Shown: positions 44,289 to 54,070 of the stretch, piece by piece | How positions within the stretch are numbered: position 1 is the first letter of the stretch | Layout: each line of letters starts with the position of its first letter | Assembly: GCA_934359185.1 (NCBI GenBank) | Contig: CAKRLE010000007.1 | Location: forward strand, 1 to 64,000 | Origin: an uncultured Lachnospira sp. | GTDB taxonomy: Bacteria > Bacillota > Clostridia > Lachnospirales > Lachnospiraceae | DNA: 64,000 nucleotides | Reading direction: 5' to 3' | Program-made: the position numbers and the translations under genes | Notes under the pieces: model-generated | What the model was told of the DNA's origin: nothing | Databases searched by the model: none | Seen by the model: only the letters and a program-made list of their open reading frames with translations

Positions 44289-47200
44289 ATGAAATGTAGC
44301 GCAAGACGTATTTTTGCAGCACTGGCTGCAATGATTCTTGTGGTCGGCATGATTCCACTTGACTTTACAGGTGCGGTTGTTGCCAGGGCTGCCACAGAAT
44401 TAAAGCTCGATGCCAGCAATCTGGCAGAGGGAAGTATTAAAGCCAATAAAGAGGCTAGTGGTTTCACAATCACAGCAGGATGTGAAATCGATGCGAACAC
44501 TAAGACTCTTGATAACGGAATGGAAGTTACTAAGAGAATCAAGCTTGGAGGGGCTGGTTCAGCATCTTCTAAGAGTGTAACATTTAAGACAACAGATGCA
44601 GCCAAGGTGGTTGCTTATTCGTTAAGTTCCGGTGATGATGTGCGTTCACTTGCTCTTTATAAGGATGATGGAACACTTATATCTGAGCAGCCAGCCAAGG
44701 TAGGTGGAAGTATTCTTGAGGAACAGGTGTATGAGATTGAGGAGGCAGGTTCATATTATCTTGCTTCAACTGCCAAAGGTATTAATATTTACTATATATC
44801 TGTTACAGAAGGTGGGCTTGAGGAAGTTGTCAGAAATCCATGGGGTTCAGTTATGACACCTTCGCTTACAGCAGCAACAGCAGAGAATGGTAAGATTACA
44901 GTATCATTCAATATGAAGGTTGGTTCAAGAGTTGCCGATGCATGTGATCAGGTTGAGGTTGTCATGTCAGATGAGAGCGGTAAGGAAGTTGCCAAAGAGA
45001 CATATGCAAAGAAGGGCGATTCTGGTTCAGTAGAATTCACACCAAAGGCTTCTGGTACATATAAGTTCACAGCAAAAGCTTCACGTAAAGATGAGACAGA
45101 TGTTAAGACATCTAATGAGATATCAGCAGCATTCACACTTCCACTTGCAAAGCCAACAGTACGTGCTTTGACAGAGAATAACAGTGGAACAATGAAGGTT
45201 GTATGGTCAGCAGTTCCAGAGGCAGCAAGCTATGAATTATATTCTAAGACAGGAAGCGAGGAATACAAGCTTGTTAAAGAGATAGAGAGTAATGCGTCTG
45301 GTGAGGTGTCTTACAGTGTACCTTCACTTAACAAGGGCTCTAAGTATGATTTCCAGGTTATTGCCAAGAGAGGATCGGATGTATCTGAGGCTGGTGAAGC
45401 TAAGGACTGCGTAGTAAGAAATGAAGCAGAGCGTGACTGGATAGCAGCAAGATTCGGTACATCTACAAGTGATGAGGCTAACCGTGTTGAGGGTAATATC
45501 TATGATGGACTTAAGCTTTACTCATGTACATCTAAGGCTAATGGGGCTATAGATAAGAAGGGTGGTAAGCTTAATGCCAGCGATCCATATGATGGTATAA
45601 CATATTATTATACTAAGGTTGATCCAACTAAAGAAAACTTTGAGATATCAGGAACATTTACAATTGATTACCTTAATCCATCACCAGATGGACAGGAAGG
45701 CTTTGCTATTATAGTAAGGGACAGCGTTGGTGAGAATGGTGTCAATTCAAGTGCATTCTACACAAATTCAGCTTCATTTATCGCATCTAAGGTACAGTAC
45801 ACTAATGAAGATGGTGCTACTAAGAGTATCAAGGATGGTATTGGATACAGATTCTACACAGGTGTAACATCTACAACAGACACACCTAAGACTGGTCAGG
45901 TTACTGCTTTAAGCGGTGCATTTGACACAAAGTTGCAGATTGAACAGGGCGGTTCTTATACATTTACAGTCAAGATGGATAACACAGGTTATCGTGTAAT
46001 TTATAAGGATGCTGCTGGCAATGAGAATATCCAGACACTTTATGGCAAGAATGAATTATTAAAGATTGATTCAACAAGTGTATATGTTGGTTTCGCAGCA
46101 GCAAGAGGCTGTAATGTAACAGTTAAGGATATTAAGTTTACAACAAGCGACCCTGCAACAGATGCTCCAGATGAGGGTAAGCCAGTTGAGAAGGTTGCAG
46201 CTGATTATAAGATTTCATCTGCTTCAACATCAGGAAGCAAGACATATAATCTTGTATTTTCTGCTAATGCAGATGGTAAGGTAGTTATCAAGAAAGGCGG
46301 AAGCACTGTAGTTAAGGAAACAGCAGTTAAGGCTGGAGAAGATCTTGTTACAGAGGTTAAGCTTTCTAACGGAGATAATAAGTTTAAGGCAGTATTTACA
46401 CCAGATGCTGGTTATAAGCCTGGCGATAACAAAGAAATGGAGTCATATGAGAAAGCTGTAATAGAAAAGACTGTTAAATGCAAATCATATGGTAATCCAG
46501 GAGAGAAGATTATCGTTTCTCCAGAAGGAACAGCAGATGGCAAGGGTACAGAGTCAAGCCCTCTTGATATAAAGACAGCAACAGCATATGTACAGCCAGG
46601 ACAGCAGATTATCTGTAAGGCAGGTACATACAAGCTTTCAGAGGGAATTAAGATTGAAGAAGGTATCAATGGTACAGCAGACCAGAGAATTTATCTTCTT
46701 TCAGACCCAGATGAGAAGAAGAATGCAGCAGTATTCGATTTCAATGCAGAGGGCAAGGGATTTGCATTCTGGGGTGATTACTGGTATGTAAAGGGCATCA
46801 GTGTTACTAACACAGCAGATGGACAGAAAGGTATCCAGGTTGCTGGTGATAACAATGTATTTGAACTTGTAAAGACATATAAGAATGGTAATACAGGTCT
46901 TCAGATAAGCGGACAGTCAACAGACCCAGCCAGCAAGTGGCCTAAGAATAATCTGATTCTTAACTGTTCATCATATGAAAACTGTGATGCAGCGATGGAG
47001 GATGCAGATGGATTTGCAGCTAAGCTTACAACAGGCGAGGGCAATGTATTCTATGGATGTATGGCATATAACAATGCTGATGATGGATGGGATTGCTTCG
47101 CCAAGACAGCAACAGGTCCAATAGGAGCAGTGACAGTAATCAACAGTATTGCATATAAGAATGGTTATCTTGCAGATGGCAAGGAAGCTGGTAATGGTAA

Positions 47201-47861
47201 TGGATTTAAGATGGGTGGTTCTGCACTTTCAGGACACCATGTTGTTAAGAATTCATTTGCTTATAATAATAAGGCAAAGGGTGTTGATTCTAACTCATGC
47301 CCAGATATAGAGGTTTATGATTGTACATCTTACAACAACAATTCATATAATTATGCACTTTATTCTAATAATGGAATTGATACAGCATTCAAGGCAGAAG
47401 GCAATGTATCATTCAAAGATGTTAATGTAGATGTTGTTGAGCAGTTTAAGACATCAGCTAACAATACAATTGACACAACTAAGAACTATTTCTGGACAGA
47501 AGCAGCGGTAGCCAATGCTAAGGATAAAAAGGGTAAAACACCTAATGCAGACTGGTTTAAGAATGTAAAGACAGGTGTTCTTCCAGGACGTAATGATGAT
47601 GGTACAATCAAGATGGGAACACTTCTTAAGCTTACAGATGCAGCTCCAGCTGGTGTCGGTGCTAATTTTGAAAATTCTAAGTATGCTATGGATACAGTCC
47701 TTGCACAGTTTAACGTGACAAGAGGTATTCCACAGGCAGGTGAACTTACAGCAGCTAAAGGCGGTTCATCAACAGGAATAATAATTGCTGTTATTGTTAT
47801 TATTATTGCAGCTGGTGGAGCAGGATATTACTTCTTCACAAAGAAGAAAAAAGCTAATTAA
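44289..47861 (+). CDS. Membrane-anchored family 9 pectate lyase
   Basis: 1190 residues from ATG 44289 (MKCSARRIF), eight bases after GGAGGG. A signal peptide ends near ARA-ATE (~36). Next come a pectate-lyase-associated beta domain, two fibronectin-like modules (~185-375), a laminin/concanavalin-like sandwich (~380-620) and a short Ig-like module. The right-handed beta-helix of PL9 runs ~750-1090. Its Ca2+ site is intact: DDGWD at Asp931, Asp932 and Asp935, with the catalytic base Lys974 in NGFKMGG, as in Pel9A of Dickeya. The C-terminus is a membrane helix (IIIAVIVIIIAAGGAGYYF) and KKKKAN tail, without LPXTG. It should cleave polygalacturonate at the cell surface. Confidence 0.9.
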   Translation: MKCSARRIFAALAAMILVVGMIPLDFTGAVVARAATELKLDASNLAEGSIKANKEASGFTITAGCEIDANTKTLDNGMEVTKRIKLGGAGSASSKSVTFKTTDAAKVVAYSLSSGDDVRSLALYKDDGTLISEQPAKVGGSILEEQVYEIEEAGSYYLASTAKGINIYYISVTEGGLEEVVRNPWGSVMTPSLTAATAENGKITVSFNMKVGSRVADACDQVEVVMSDESGKEVAKETYAKKGDSGSVEFTPKASGTYKFTAKASRKDETDVKTSNEISAAFTLPLAKPTVRALTENNSGTMKVVWSAVPEAASYELYSKTGSEEYKLVKEIESNASGEVSYSVPSLNKGSKYDFQVIAKRGSDVSEAGEAKDCVVRNEAERDWIAARFGTSTSDEANRVEGNIYDGLKLYSCTSKANGAIDKKGGKLNASDPYDGITYYYTKVDPTKENFEISGTFTIDYLNPSPDGQEGFAIIVRDSVGENGVNSSAFYTNSASFIASKVQYTNEDGATKSIKDGIGYRFYTGVTSTTDTPKTGQVTALSGAFDTKLQIEQGGSYTFTVKMDNTGYRVIYKDAAGNENIQTLYGKNELLKIDSTSVYVGFAAARGCNVTVKDIKFTTSDPATDAPDEGKPVEKVAADYKISSASTSGSKTYNLVFSANADGKVVIKKGGSTVVKETAVKAGEDLVTEVKLSNGDNKFKAVFTPDAGYKPGDNKEMESYEKAVIEKTVKCKSYGNPGEKIIVSPEGTADGKGTESSPLDIKTATAYVQPGQQIICKAGTYKLSEGIKIEEGINGTADQRIYLLSDPDEKKNAAVFDFNAEGKGFAFWGDYWYVKGISVTNTADGQKGIQVAGDNNVFELVKTYKNGNTGLQISGQSTDPASKWPKNNLILNCSSYENCDAAMEDADGFAAKLTTGEGNVFYGCMAYNNADDGWDCFAKTATGPIGAVTVINSIAYKNGYLADGKEAGNGNGFKMGGSALSGHHVVKNSFAYNNKAKGVDSNSCPDIEVYDCTSYNNNSYNYALYSNNGIDTAFKAEGNVSFKDVNVDVVEQFKTSANNTIDTTKNYFWTEAAVANAKDKKGKTPNADWFKNVKTGVLPGRNDDGTIKMGTLLKLTDAAPAGVGANFENSKYAMDTVLAQFNVTRGIPQAGELTAAKGGSSTGIIIAVIVIIIAAGGAGYYFFTKKKKAN

Positions 47862-47895
47862 AATTAAGACATTCAAGTCATAAAATGTTTTGGGA

Positions 47896-47933
47896 GGCAC
47901 ATCAGAAATATCTGGTGTGTCTTCTGCTTTTTT
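47896..47933 (+). terminator. Intrinsic terminator of the pectate lyase gene
   Basis: GGCACATCAGA (47896-47906) pairs with TCTGGTGTGTC (47911-47921) with G-U pairs; a TTTTTT run follows at 47928. Confidence 0.8.
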
Positions 47934-48048
47934 GTGCCTGTTTGTTTGACTTTTGATGGTCATATTGGTATAATCTAGTAAATTATTTCGGACGTGGATA
48001 ATTGTATATTGTATAATTAGTTAATTAAATAACTGGAGGGGATGCATC

Positions 48049-48828
48049 ATGAAGATTCAGGATTTTTGTGACATGAATAAGTTTGAAGATATTATGCGTA
48101 ACTGGGCCAGGAGTACAGGCCTTGCTACAGTTGCAGTCGGAGCAGATGGCAAGTATATAAGTGACTGTTATAATTTTACAGACTTCTGTATAGGGCTGAC
48201 AAGAGGCTCGGCTGAGGGATGCAGAAGATGTGAGAAGAATGATCGTGAAGGACATGGCGTGTATTCCTGTCATGCCGGACTTGTTGATTTTGGTATTCCT
48301 ATAACTCTTGATGATGGAACGGTATTGGGAAGTGTTATTGGTGGGCAGGTACTTCCAGAGCATCCTGATGAGGATAAGTTCAGACAGACAGCCAGAGAAT
48401 TAGGAATTGATGAAGATAAATATATAGAGGCTCTTCATAAGGTTAATGTCAAGTCAAGAGAAGAGATTGAGGCATCGGCTAATCTTCTTGGAGATGTTAT
48501 CAATATGTTCGTAAGAGCAAGTTATACATCCAAAGTCAATTCAGAGATAATGGATGGACTTAAGGAAGGAATCAGTCTTGCTGCACAGCAGGTTGTAACT
48601 GCTAATGAGAATGTCAAACAGATAGAAACATATAGCAGCAGACAGAGAATACTTGCATTGAATGCAAGTATAGAGGCAGCCAGGGCTGGTGAAGCAGGAA
48701 GAGGTTTTGCGGTTGTTGCAGAGGAAGTACAGAAGCTTGCACAGGGTATGGCTACAACAAGCGTTAACATTAAAAAAGTGCTTGGAGAAGTTACAGAGAC
48801 CATTAATAGTCTCAATAAGAATGCATAG
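48049..48828 (+). CDS. Soluble PocR-domain chemoreceptor
   Basis: 259 residues; GGAGGGG eight bases upstream. Residues ~1-165 are a PocR ligand-binding domain with its cysteine set ([29 protein letters not shown]). In relatives this domain binds small metabolites or a metal centre. The rest is a very short chemoreceptor signalling hairpin with the conserved tip [20 protein letters not shown]. There is no membrane segment, HAMP domain or long methylation helix bundle. It likely reports an internal metabolite to the CheA array. It follows the pectate lyase gene, so a sugar-derived ligand is conceivable. Confidence 0.85.
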   Translation: MKIQDFCDMNKFEDIMRNWARSTGLATVAVGADGKYISDCYNFTDFCIGLTRGSAEGCRRCEKNDREGHGVYSCHAGLVDFGIPITLDDGTVLGSVIGGQVLPEHPDEDKFRQTARELGIDEDKYIEALHKVNVKSREEIEASANLLGDVINMFVRASYTSKVNSEIMDGLKEGISLAAQQVVTANENVKQIETYSSRQRILALNASIEAARAGEAGRGFAVVAEEVQKLAQGMATTSVNIKKVLGEVTETINSLNKNA

Positions 48829-48842
48829 TTAATAGTATTAAC

Positions 48843-48885
48843 AGGCTGCCGTACTAACGATTAATCGTGAAACGGCAGCCTTTTT
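48843..48885 (+). terminator. Intrinsic terminator of the PocR chemoreceptor gene
   Basis: AGGCTGCCGT (48843-48852) pairs with ACGGCAGCCT (48872-48881). The loop contains a second palindrome, ACGATTAATCGT. TTTTT follows. Confidence 0.9.
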
Positions 48886-48915
48886 GCAGAATTGTTTGAA
48901 ATATGGAGAAAAATA

Positions 48916-50013
48916 ATGTCTGGTAATAACAAAAATAAATCTAATAAATATATTATTGCAGGTCTTGTGGCGGCTACTGTTGTACTTGTTGTACTCATTG
49001 TAGTGCTTGTGAAAGTGTTTGCACATAAGAATGATAATAATACATCTGCTAAAGTCAATGTGAGCAAAGCAGGCTCGGTGGTCAATGCACAGGTTGAGAC
49101 AAGAGATTCATCATGGGATACACAGAGAGTTGATGCTACAGTTGAGATACAGATGGATGATTTTGCTGCAGTGGTTGGAACACAGGTTAAGGTAGCTGCA
49201 CTTGTCACACCAGCTGATACAGATTTGTCTCTTACATGGAGTTCAAGTAACAATAGTGTGTTTACAGTGACTAATGAGGGTGTTGTTATTGTGAGGGGCA
49301 GAGGAACCGCAGTTCTTACTGCGACAGCAGGCAATGTTTCAGATTCTATTGTTATAGAAGGGCTTGATTCAGTTGCTTCAGGTTCTGTTAACAATCTTCC
49401 AATTTATACAGCAAGTAATGGTGATATAGGCTATTCAGGCAATACGCAGAATGCTTCGGAATATACCTATAATCAGGGGACTGCTGGAGAAAAGAATCAG
49501 TATAACAGCAGCCAGAATGAACAGGATGCGCAGATAAGTCCTGGAAGTCAGAATAACCAGAACAGCCAGACTAATCAGAGTGGCCAGAATCAGAACAATC
49601 AGACCCAGCAGCCAGATGGAAGTAATTCAAATAATAATTCAAACAATAATTCTGCTAATAATCCAACAGGAGGCAATGGCGGGTATAATAGTACTAATGT
49701 AGGAGAAGTTCTTCCTTCTAATGGATTTACACCTGTTATATCTAATGTGTATACATATGAAGAAAATGGTCAGTATTATGGTGAAATAGTAACACAGCCC
49801 AATGTTACTATTATTTACATTAAGCAGAGAGGCGACGGATTTGATTCTAAGGTTAAATCAGTTATTGCCAGTATGATACCGGAAAGCTATTCACAGGTGT
49901 GGAGTACATATCAGACAGCTAATACTGATAAAACATTTGTTGCAGATAATAAAAAGGTAAGAATAGTAGTTGCAGCAGGTGGCGGTCATTCGCAAATTGT
50001 AATATACAATTAG
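48916..50013 (+). CDS. Membrane-anchored Ig-like (BIG2) protein with Asn/Gln-rich linker
   Basis: 365 residues from ATG 48916, with GGAGA upstream. One membrane helix at ~12-36 anchors the N-terminus. Residues ~70-155 fit a BIG2 domain (LTWSSSNNSVFTVTNEGVV is typical). Residues ~165-260 are low-complexity Asn/Gln/Ser, probably a flexible wall linker. A C-terminal domain of ~100 residues is not recognised. It is the first gene after a terminator and lies ahead of the cyclic-di-AMP genes. It may belong to that operon, with a 50-bp gap. Confidence 0.75.
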   Translation: MSGNNKNKSNKYIIAGLVAATVVLVVLIVVLVKVFAHKNDNNTSAKVNVSKAGSVVNAQVETRDSSWDTQRVDATVEIQMDDFAAVVGTQVKVAALVTPADTDLSLTWSSSNNSVFTVTNEGVVIVRGRGTAVLTATAGNVSDSIVIEGLDSVASGSVNNLPIYTASNGDIGYSGNTQNASEYTYNQGTAGEKNQYNSSQNEQDAQISPGSQNNQNSQTNQSGQNQNNQTQQPDGSNSNNNSNNNSANNPTGGNGGYNSTNVGEVLPSNGFTPVISNVYTYEENGQYYGEIVTQPNVTIIYIKQRGDGFDSKVKSVIASMIPESYSQVWSTYQTANTDKTFVADNKKVRIVVAAGGGHSQIVIYN

Positions 50014-50066
50014 GTTTTAGTGTGTTACAATAGTTAGGAATATAGTATTTGTGAGAGGTGGAATCA

Positions 50067-50468
50067 TTGCTTAATGAAAATAAGGTCAAGATGATGACCA
50101 AGATGGCTATATACGAGAAGAATGAAGGAAAGAAGATGCTTCGTAATGCCAGATATTATAAAGGCGATTATGTTGCACTAGCTGCCTTAAAGAGTACAAT
50201 TGCAACTACGCTGGCATTTATAATTATTGTTATTATGATTGCTATAAGTAACACTGAAACAATAATAAAACAGATTAACAGCATGGATTATGCTGCACTT
50301 GGTAAAAAAATTGCTGTGTATTATATCATATCTTTGATTGTATATGCTATTATTTCTGGAGTATACAGTGCGTATCAGTACGATAAATCAAGAAGTGGAA
50401 TCAAGAAATATTTTATGAGGCTTAATAAGCTTGAAAGATTCTATAATGGACAAAGAAAAAGGAAGTAA
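50067..50468 (+). CDS. Two-helix membrane protein of unknown function
   Basis: 133 residues from a TTG at 50067, eight bases after GAGAGGTGG. An apparent GTG start at 50058 falls inside that site. The N-terminal third is basic and cytoplasmic. Two membrane helices lie at ~50-70 and ~90-110, and the tail ends in RFYNGQRKRK. It is not recognised. The 15-bp gap to the next gene and shared direction suggest an operon with cdaA. Confidence 0.6.
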   Translation: MLNENKVKMMTKMAIYEKNEGKKMLRNARYYKGDYVALAALKSTIATTLAFIIIVIMIAISNTETIIKQINSMDYAALGKKIAVYYIISLIVYAIISGVYSAYQYDKSRSGIKKYFMRLNKLERFYNGQRKRK

Positions 50469-50483
50469 TAGTGGAGGATATAT

Positions 50484-51482
50484 ATGTATTTTTTATTAGA
50501 GTTAAGGGAAAAGATAAGGAAGATATATAGTGAATATAATGCTTATATAAGACCAGCAGTTAAATTTATTACTGCACTTGTGTCATTTCTTATGCTTAAT
50601 ATGAGCATCGGATATATGGTTAAGCTTAAAAATCCATTGATAGCCATTTTATTAGCTGTCATATGTGCATTCATACCAGGTGAGTTTACAATACTTATAT
50701 TGTCTTTATATATGCTGGCACATCTGTATGCAATTTCGGCGGAGTTCTGCCTTATAGCACTTTGTGTCATTCTTGTAATGTATCTGTTGTTTTTACGTTT
50801 TGCACCTAAGCAGGGATATATAATAATTGCAACTGTCATGTTGTGTGGACTTAAACTTTATGCAGCGGTTCCTGTGATAATTGGTATCGGGCTTGGAGTA
50901 TCGTCTGTTATTCCTGTTTCGTTTGGTATTCTTATATATAATATAATAAGAACTGCAAGTGAGTATGAATCAGCTATTACTAATATGTCAATGTCAGATA
51001 CTGTACAGCAGATGTCATACATAGCTGAGAGCTTCGTTAATGACAGGGCATGTATCATTATGATTCTTGCGGCTGTTGTGTCAATTATAGTTATTGGATG
51101 CATCAAGAAGCTTACGATTGATAATGCATGGACTTATGCACTTGTTGCTGGTGCACTTTCTGAGTTCCTTATACTTATGGTCGGGATACTTGCACTTAAT
51201 GCAAAGCTTAACTATATCAGTATGTTTATAGGACTTGTCATCGGTGTGGCTGCTGGATATGTGTGCAAAGTTTTACTGTTCAGTGTTGATTATAAGAGAA
51301 CAGAATATGTACAATTTGAGGATGATGAATATTATTACTATGTTAAGGCTGTGCCTAAAATAACACTCGTAGGTGAAGATGTAAGAGTCAAACAGATTAA
51401 TGGAAAGAAGACAAGAAAAGCAGATACAGTATCAAGAACAACGAGAATATCAGATATAGATACAGAAGATGATGAAGAATAA
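50484..51482 (+). CDS. Polytopic membrane protein upstream of cdaA
   Basis: 332 residues with eight or more membrane helices (~25-270) and a soluble tail that begins VDYKRTEYVQFEDDEYYYYV and ends in acidic residues. A GGAGGA site precedes the ATG. No family is recognised. The tail is similar in style to cytoplasmic regulatory tails. Its position 47 bp before cdaA suggests a role linked to cyclic-di-AMP, for example turgor or wall control, but that is inference only. Confidence 0.6.
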   Translation: MYFLLELREKIRKIYSEYNAYIRPAVKFITALVSFLMLNMSIGYMVKLKNPLIAILLAVICAFIPGEFTILILSLYMLAHLYAISAEFCLIALCVILVMYLLFLRFAPKQGYIIIATVMLCGLKLYAAVPVIIGIGLGVSSVIPVSFGILIYNIIRTASEYESAITNMSMSDTVQQMSYIAESFVNDRACIIMILAAVVSIIVIGCIKKLTIDNAWTYALVAGALSEFLILMVGILALNAKLNYISMFIGLVIGVAAGYVCKVLLFSVDYKRTEYVQFEDDEYYYYVKAVPKITLVGEDVRVKQINGKKTRKADTVSRTTRISDIDTEDDEE

Positions 51483-51529
51483 TTGATAAGTAATATGTAT
51501 GATATAAGATGACAGGAGGTATAGGTAGA

Positions 51530-52402
51530 ATGAATACAATGAGTAGCTTTGCACAGAATTACCTGACAAAGCTGTATATGCCTAGAGTTGCCTGGACAGA
51601 TATAATCGAGATTCTGCTGTTAGCTATAGTTATATATAATGTTTTGGTATGGATTAAGAATACTAAAGCGTGGGCATTGTTAAAAGGAATTATAGTTGTT
51701 GTTATATTTGCTGTTATTGCATATGTTCTTAACCTTAGGACAATTTTATGGATAGCAAGTAAGACAATCAGTGTTGGAATTATTGCTCTTGTAATTATCT
51801 TCCAGCCAGAGTTAAGAAGGGCTCTTGAACAGCTTGGACGAAAGAGAATATGGTTTGGGTTCCTTAATGTAGGGGATTCACACAGAGGTGAAAGATACAG
51901 TTCTAAGACGCTCAACGAGATACTCCGTGCTGTATATGAGATGGGAGCAGTTAAGACTGGCGCACTTATAGTTATAGAGCAGGACATGATGCTTGAGGAG
52001 TATATAAGGACAGGTATTGAGGTAGATGGCATTGTGACAAGCCAGCTGCTTATCAATATATTTGAACATAACACACCATTACATGATGGAGCAGTCATCG
52101 TAAGAGGAAACAGAGTTGTTTCAGCGACATGTTATCTTCCGCTTACAGATAATAATCTTAGTAAGGATCTTGGAACAAGACATCGTGCCGGAGTTGGTAT
52201 AAGTGAGGTGACAGACAGCCTTACTATAATTGTATCGGAAGAGACTGGAGCTGTTTCTGTTGCTATGGGTGGAGAGCTTATAAGAGATATAGATGAAGAT
52301 TCACTTCGCAATAAGCTTGAATACCTTAGAATGAAGAATATTGATGTTAAGTCGTTCAAGTTATGGAGAGGAAGATTTAAGAATGAAGGAAAAGATATTT
52401 AA
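51530..52402 (+). CDS. cdaA: Diadenylate cyclase CdaA
   Basis: 290 residues from ATG 51530, with AGGAGGT upstream. Three membrane helices occupy ~20-85. The DAC domain (~100-265) has the catalytic DGA motif (Asp186) in PLHDGAVIV and the RHR motif (217-219) in GTRHRAGVG. It joins two ATP into cyclic-di-AMP, which controls potassium transport and cell-wall balance. The partner gene cdaR overlaps its end by 20 bp. Confidence 0.96.
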   Translation: MNTMSSFAQNYLTKLYMPRVAWTDIIEILLLAIVIYNVLVWIKNTKAWALLKGIIVVVIFAVIAYVLNLRTILWIASKTISVGIIALVIIFQPELRRALEQLGRKRIWFGFLNVGDSHRGERYSSKTLNEILRAVYEMGAVKTGALIVIEQDMMLEEYIRTGIEVDGIVTSQLLINIFEHNTPLHDGAVIVRGNRVVSATCYLPLTDNNLSKDLGTRHRAGVGISEVTDSLTIIVSEETGAVSVAMGGELIRDIDEDSLRNKLEYLRMKNIDVKSFKLWRGRFKNEGKDI

Positions 52403-53705
52403 AAACTTTTCTCTGAAGATTCTTTCTGCGGTAGGTGCATTGATACTGTGGACAATAATAGTCAATATATATGATCCGACTACCAGTGTAACCATAAGTA
52501 ATGTCGCTGTTGAACTTCAAAATACAGAGAGTCTCACAGATAATGATTATACTTATGAAGTGGTTGATGGCAGCAGAATATCTGTCTATATAAGTGGTCC
52601 TAAAAGTATCATAACAGAGCTTAAATCAAGTGATATAGTTGCAACTGCAGATCTTAGCAGAATAACAGCATTTGCGGATTATGTTGATATTGATGTTAAG
52701 GTCGTTAAGGATGGAAGAGAGCTGAAGAATGTTGAGGTTATACCAAGGACAACAGCTGTCAGGCTTCAGATAGAAAACAGATTAACCAAAGAATTTACAA
52801 TAAAACATAATATAGAAGGAAATCTTGACAGTGGCTATATGATAGGCGGTGTAAGTATTTTTCCAGATTCTGTCAAGGTAACAGGCTCATCGTCAGCAGT
52901 TGGAAAAATTGCTAATGCGGTAGTTACAATTAATGTGGCAGGTAAAAGCCAGAATTTTAATGAAAATGCAGCAATCAGCCTTGTGGATAATGATGGCAAT
53001 GTTATAGAGGACGATTCGCTTGTCATGTCAAGAGGTGATGCTGACTGTGCTGTAACAGTAAACCAGATAAAAACGGTCAAGATATCTGCTGATGGGTATA
53101 CAGGAACGGTTTCTGATAATTATGTTGTAAAGAGTCTTGATTTATCACTTAATGAAATTGAGATAACAGGTCCTGCCAGCATTATAAATGGAATTAATTC
53201 AATTAATATTCCGTCGTCAGCGATAGATGTCAGTGGACAGTCTTCAGACAAGATAATATCGGTCAATCTTGCTGATTATGTTGACAAATCTGTTACATTT
53301 ACATCAGATGCATCTGTAACAGTGACAGCACGTATAGTAAGTAAGGACAGCAGAGAGTTCAGTGTTCCTGTATCAAGGATAAGAATGAATAATCTTTCAT
53401 CTGATATGAAAGCAACATTTGACACATCTGTCAGCTCATTGAGTATTTCTGTTAAAAATGACGGAGGGGATTTCCAGTCGTTTGGCACAGATGATATAAG
53501 CCTGTCAGTAAATCTTGCATCTTTGTCAGCAGGAGAACATATAGTTGCAGTCAATGTAAGTCTTCCAGATGGTTATAGTGCGGATGGAAGCTACAGGGTT
53601 AAAGTCATAATAGAAAAATCTGGGCAGTCTGCAACAACATCATCTAACACTAATGTAACAAGACCGACTGGCAGCGATAGTAATCAACCAGCCAGAAATA
53701 ATTAA
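52383..53705 (+). CDS. cdaR: CdaR-like YbbR-domain protein
   Basis: 440 residues from ATG 52383, preceded by AGAGGAAG inside cdaA. One membrane helix lies at ~12-30 (ILSAVGALILWTIIVNIYDP), followed by four extracytoplasmic YbbR repeats (~35-115, ~120-205, ~210-300, ~305-400). A Thr/Ser/Asn-rich tail closes the protein. CdaR proteins bind CdaA and regulate its activity. The overlap with cdaA implies coupled translation. Confidence 0.92.
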   Translation: MKEKIFKNFSLKILSAVGALILWTIIVNIYDPTTSVTISNVAVELQNTESLTDNDYTYEVVDGSRISVYISGPKSIITELKSSDIVATADLSRITAFADYVDIDVKVVKDGRELKNVEVIPRTTAVRLQIENRLTKEFTIKHNIEGNLDSGYMIGGVSIFPDSVKVTGSSSAVGKIANAVVTINVAGKSQNFNENAAISLVDNDGNVIEDDSLVMSRGDADCAVTVNQIKTVKISADGYTGTVSDNYVVKSLDLSLNEIEITGPASIINGINSINIPSSAIDVSGQSSDKIISVNLADYVDKSVTFTSDASVTVTARIVSKDSREFSVPVSRIRMNNLSSDMKATFDTSVSSLSISVKNDGGDFQSFGTDDISLSVNLASLSAGEHIVAVNVSLPDGYSADGSYRVKVIIEKSGQSATTSSNTNVTRPTGSDSNQPARNN

Positions 53706-53719
53706 AAGGGGAGAATATC

Positions 53720-53989
53720 ATGGTGAGCAGAGATATTACAATAGATAGTGTATTAGGAATACACTTAAGGCCGGCAGGAGCTATGTGCGTGGAAGCAGTT
53801 AAATATAACAGCAAGATATATTTTGAATATGGTGAAGGTAAAACTGCCAATGCAAAGAGTGTTATTTCAATTCTTGCGGCTGGCGTTAAATGTGGAGAGG
53901 TTATCCGTCTTACAGCAACAGGGGAAGATGAACAGAAGGCTATAGGAGCAGTAACTGAAGCACTTACAAAGTCATTAAAGGAAGATTGA
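53720..53989 (+). CDS. HPr-family phosphocarrier protein
   Basis: 89 residues; GGGGAGAA precedes the ATG. The phospho-acceptor His15 is in GIHLRPAG, where the usual motif is GLHARPA. The regulatory Ser is Ser47 in NAKSVISILAA. It could be a PTS carrier or a Crh-like regulator. Since His is kept, phosphotransfer remains possible. It lies 14 bp after cdaR and 81 bp before a phosphohexomutase gene, an unusual place for HPr. Confidence 0.9.
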   Translation: MVSRDITIDSVLGIHLRPAGAMCVEAVKYNSKIYFEYGEGKTANAKSVISILAAGVKCGEVIRLTATGEDEQKAIGAVTEALTKSLKED

Positions 53990-54070
53990 TTTGAATATAC
54001 ATTTATATTATAATAAGAGTATATAAAGCAGTACGAAAAGATAACAATAATTTAGAAAAGAGGTAAAGTT

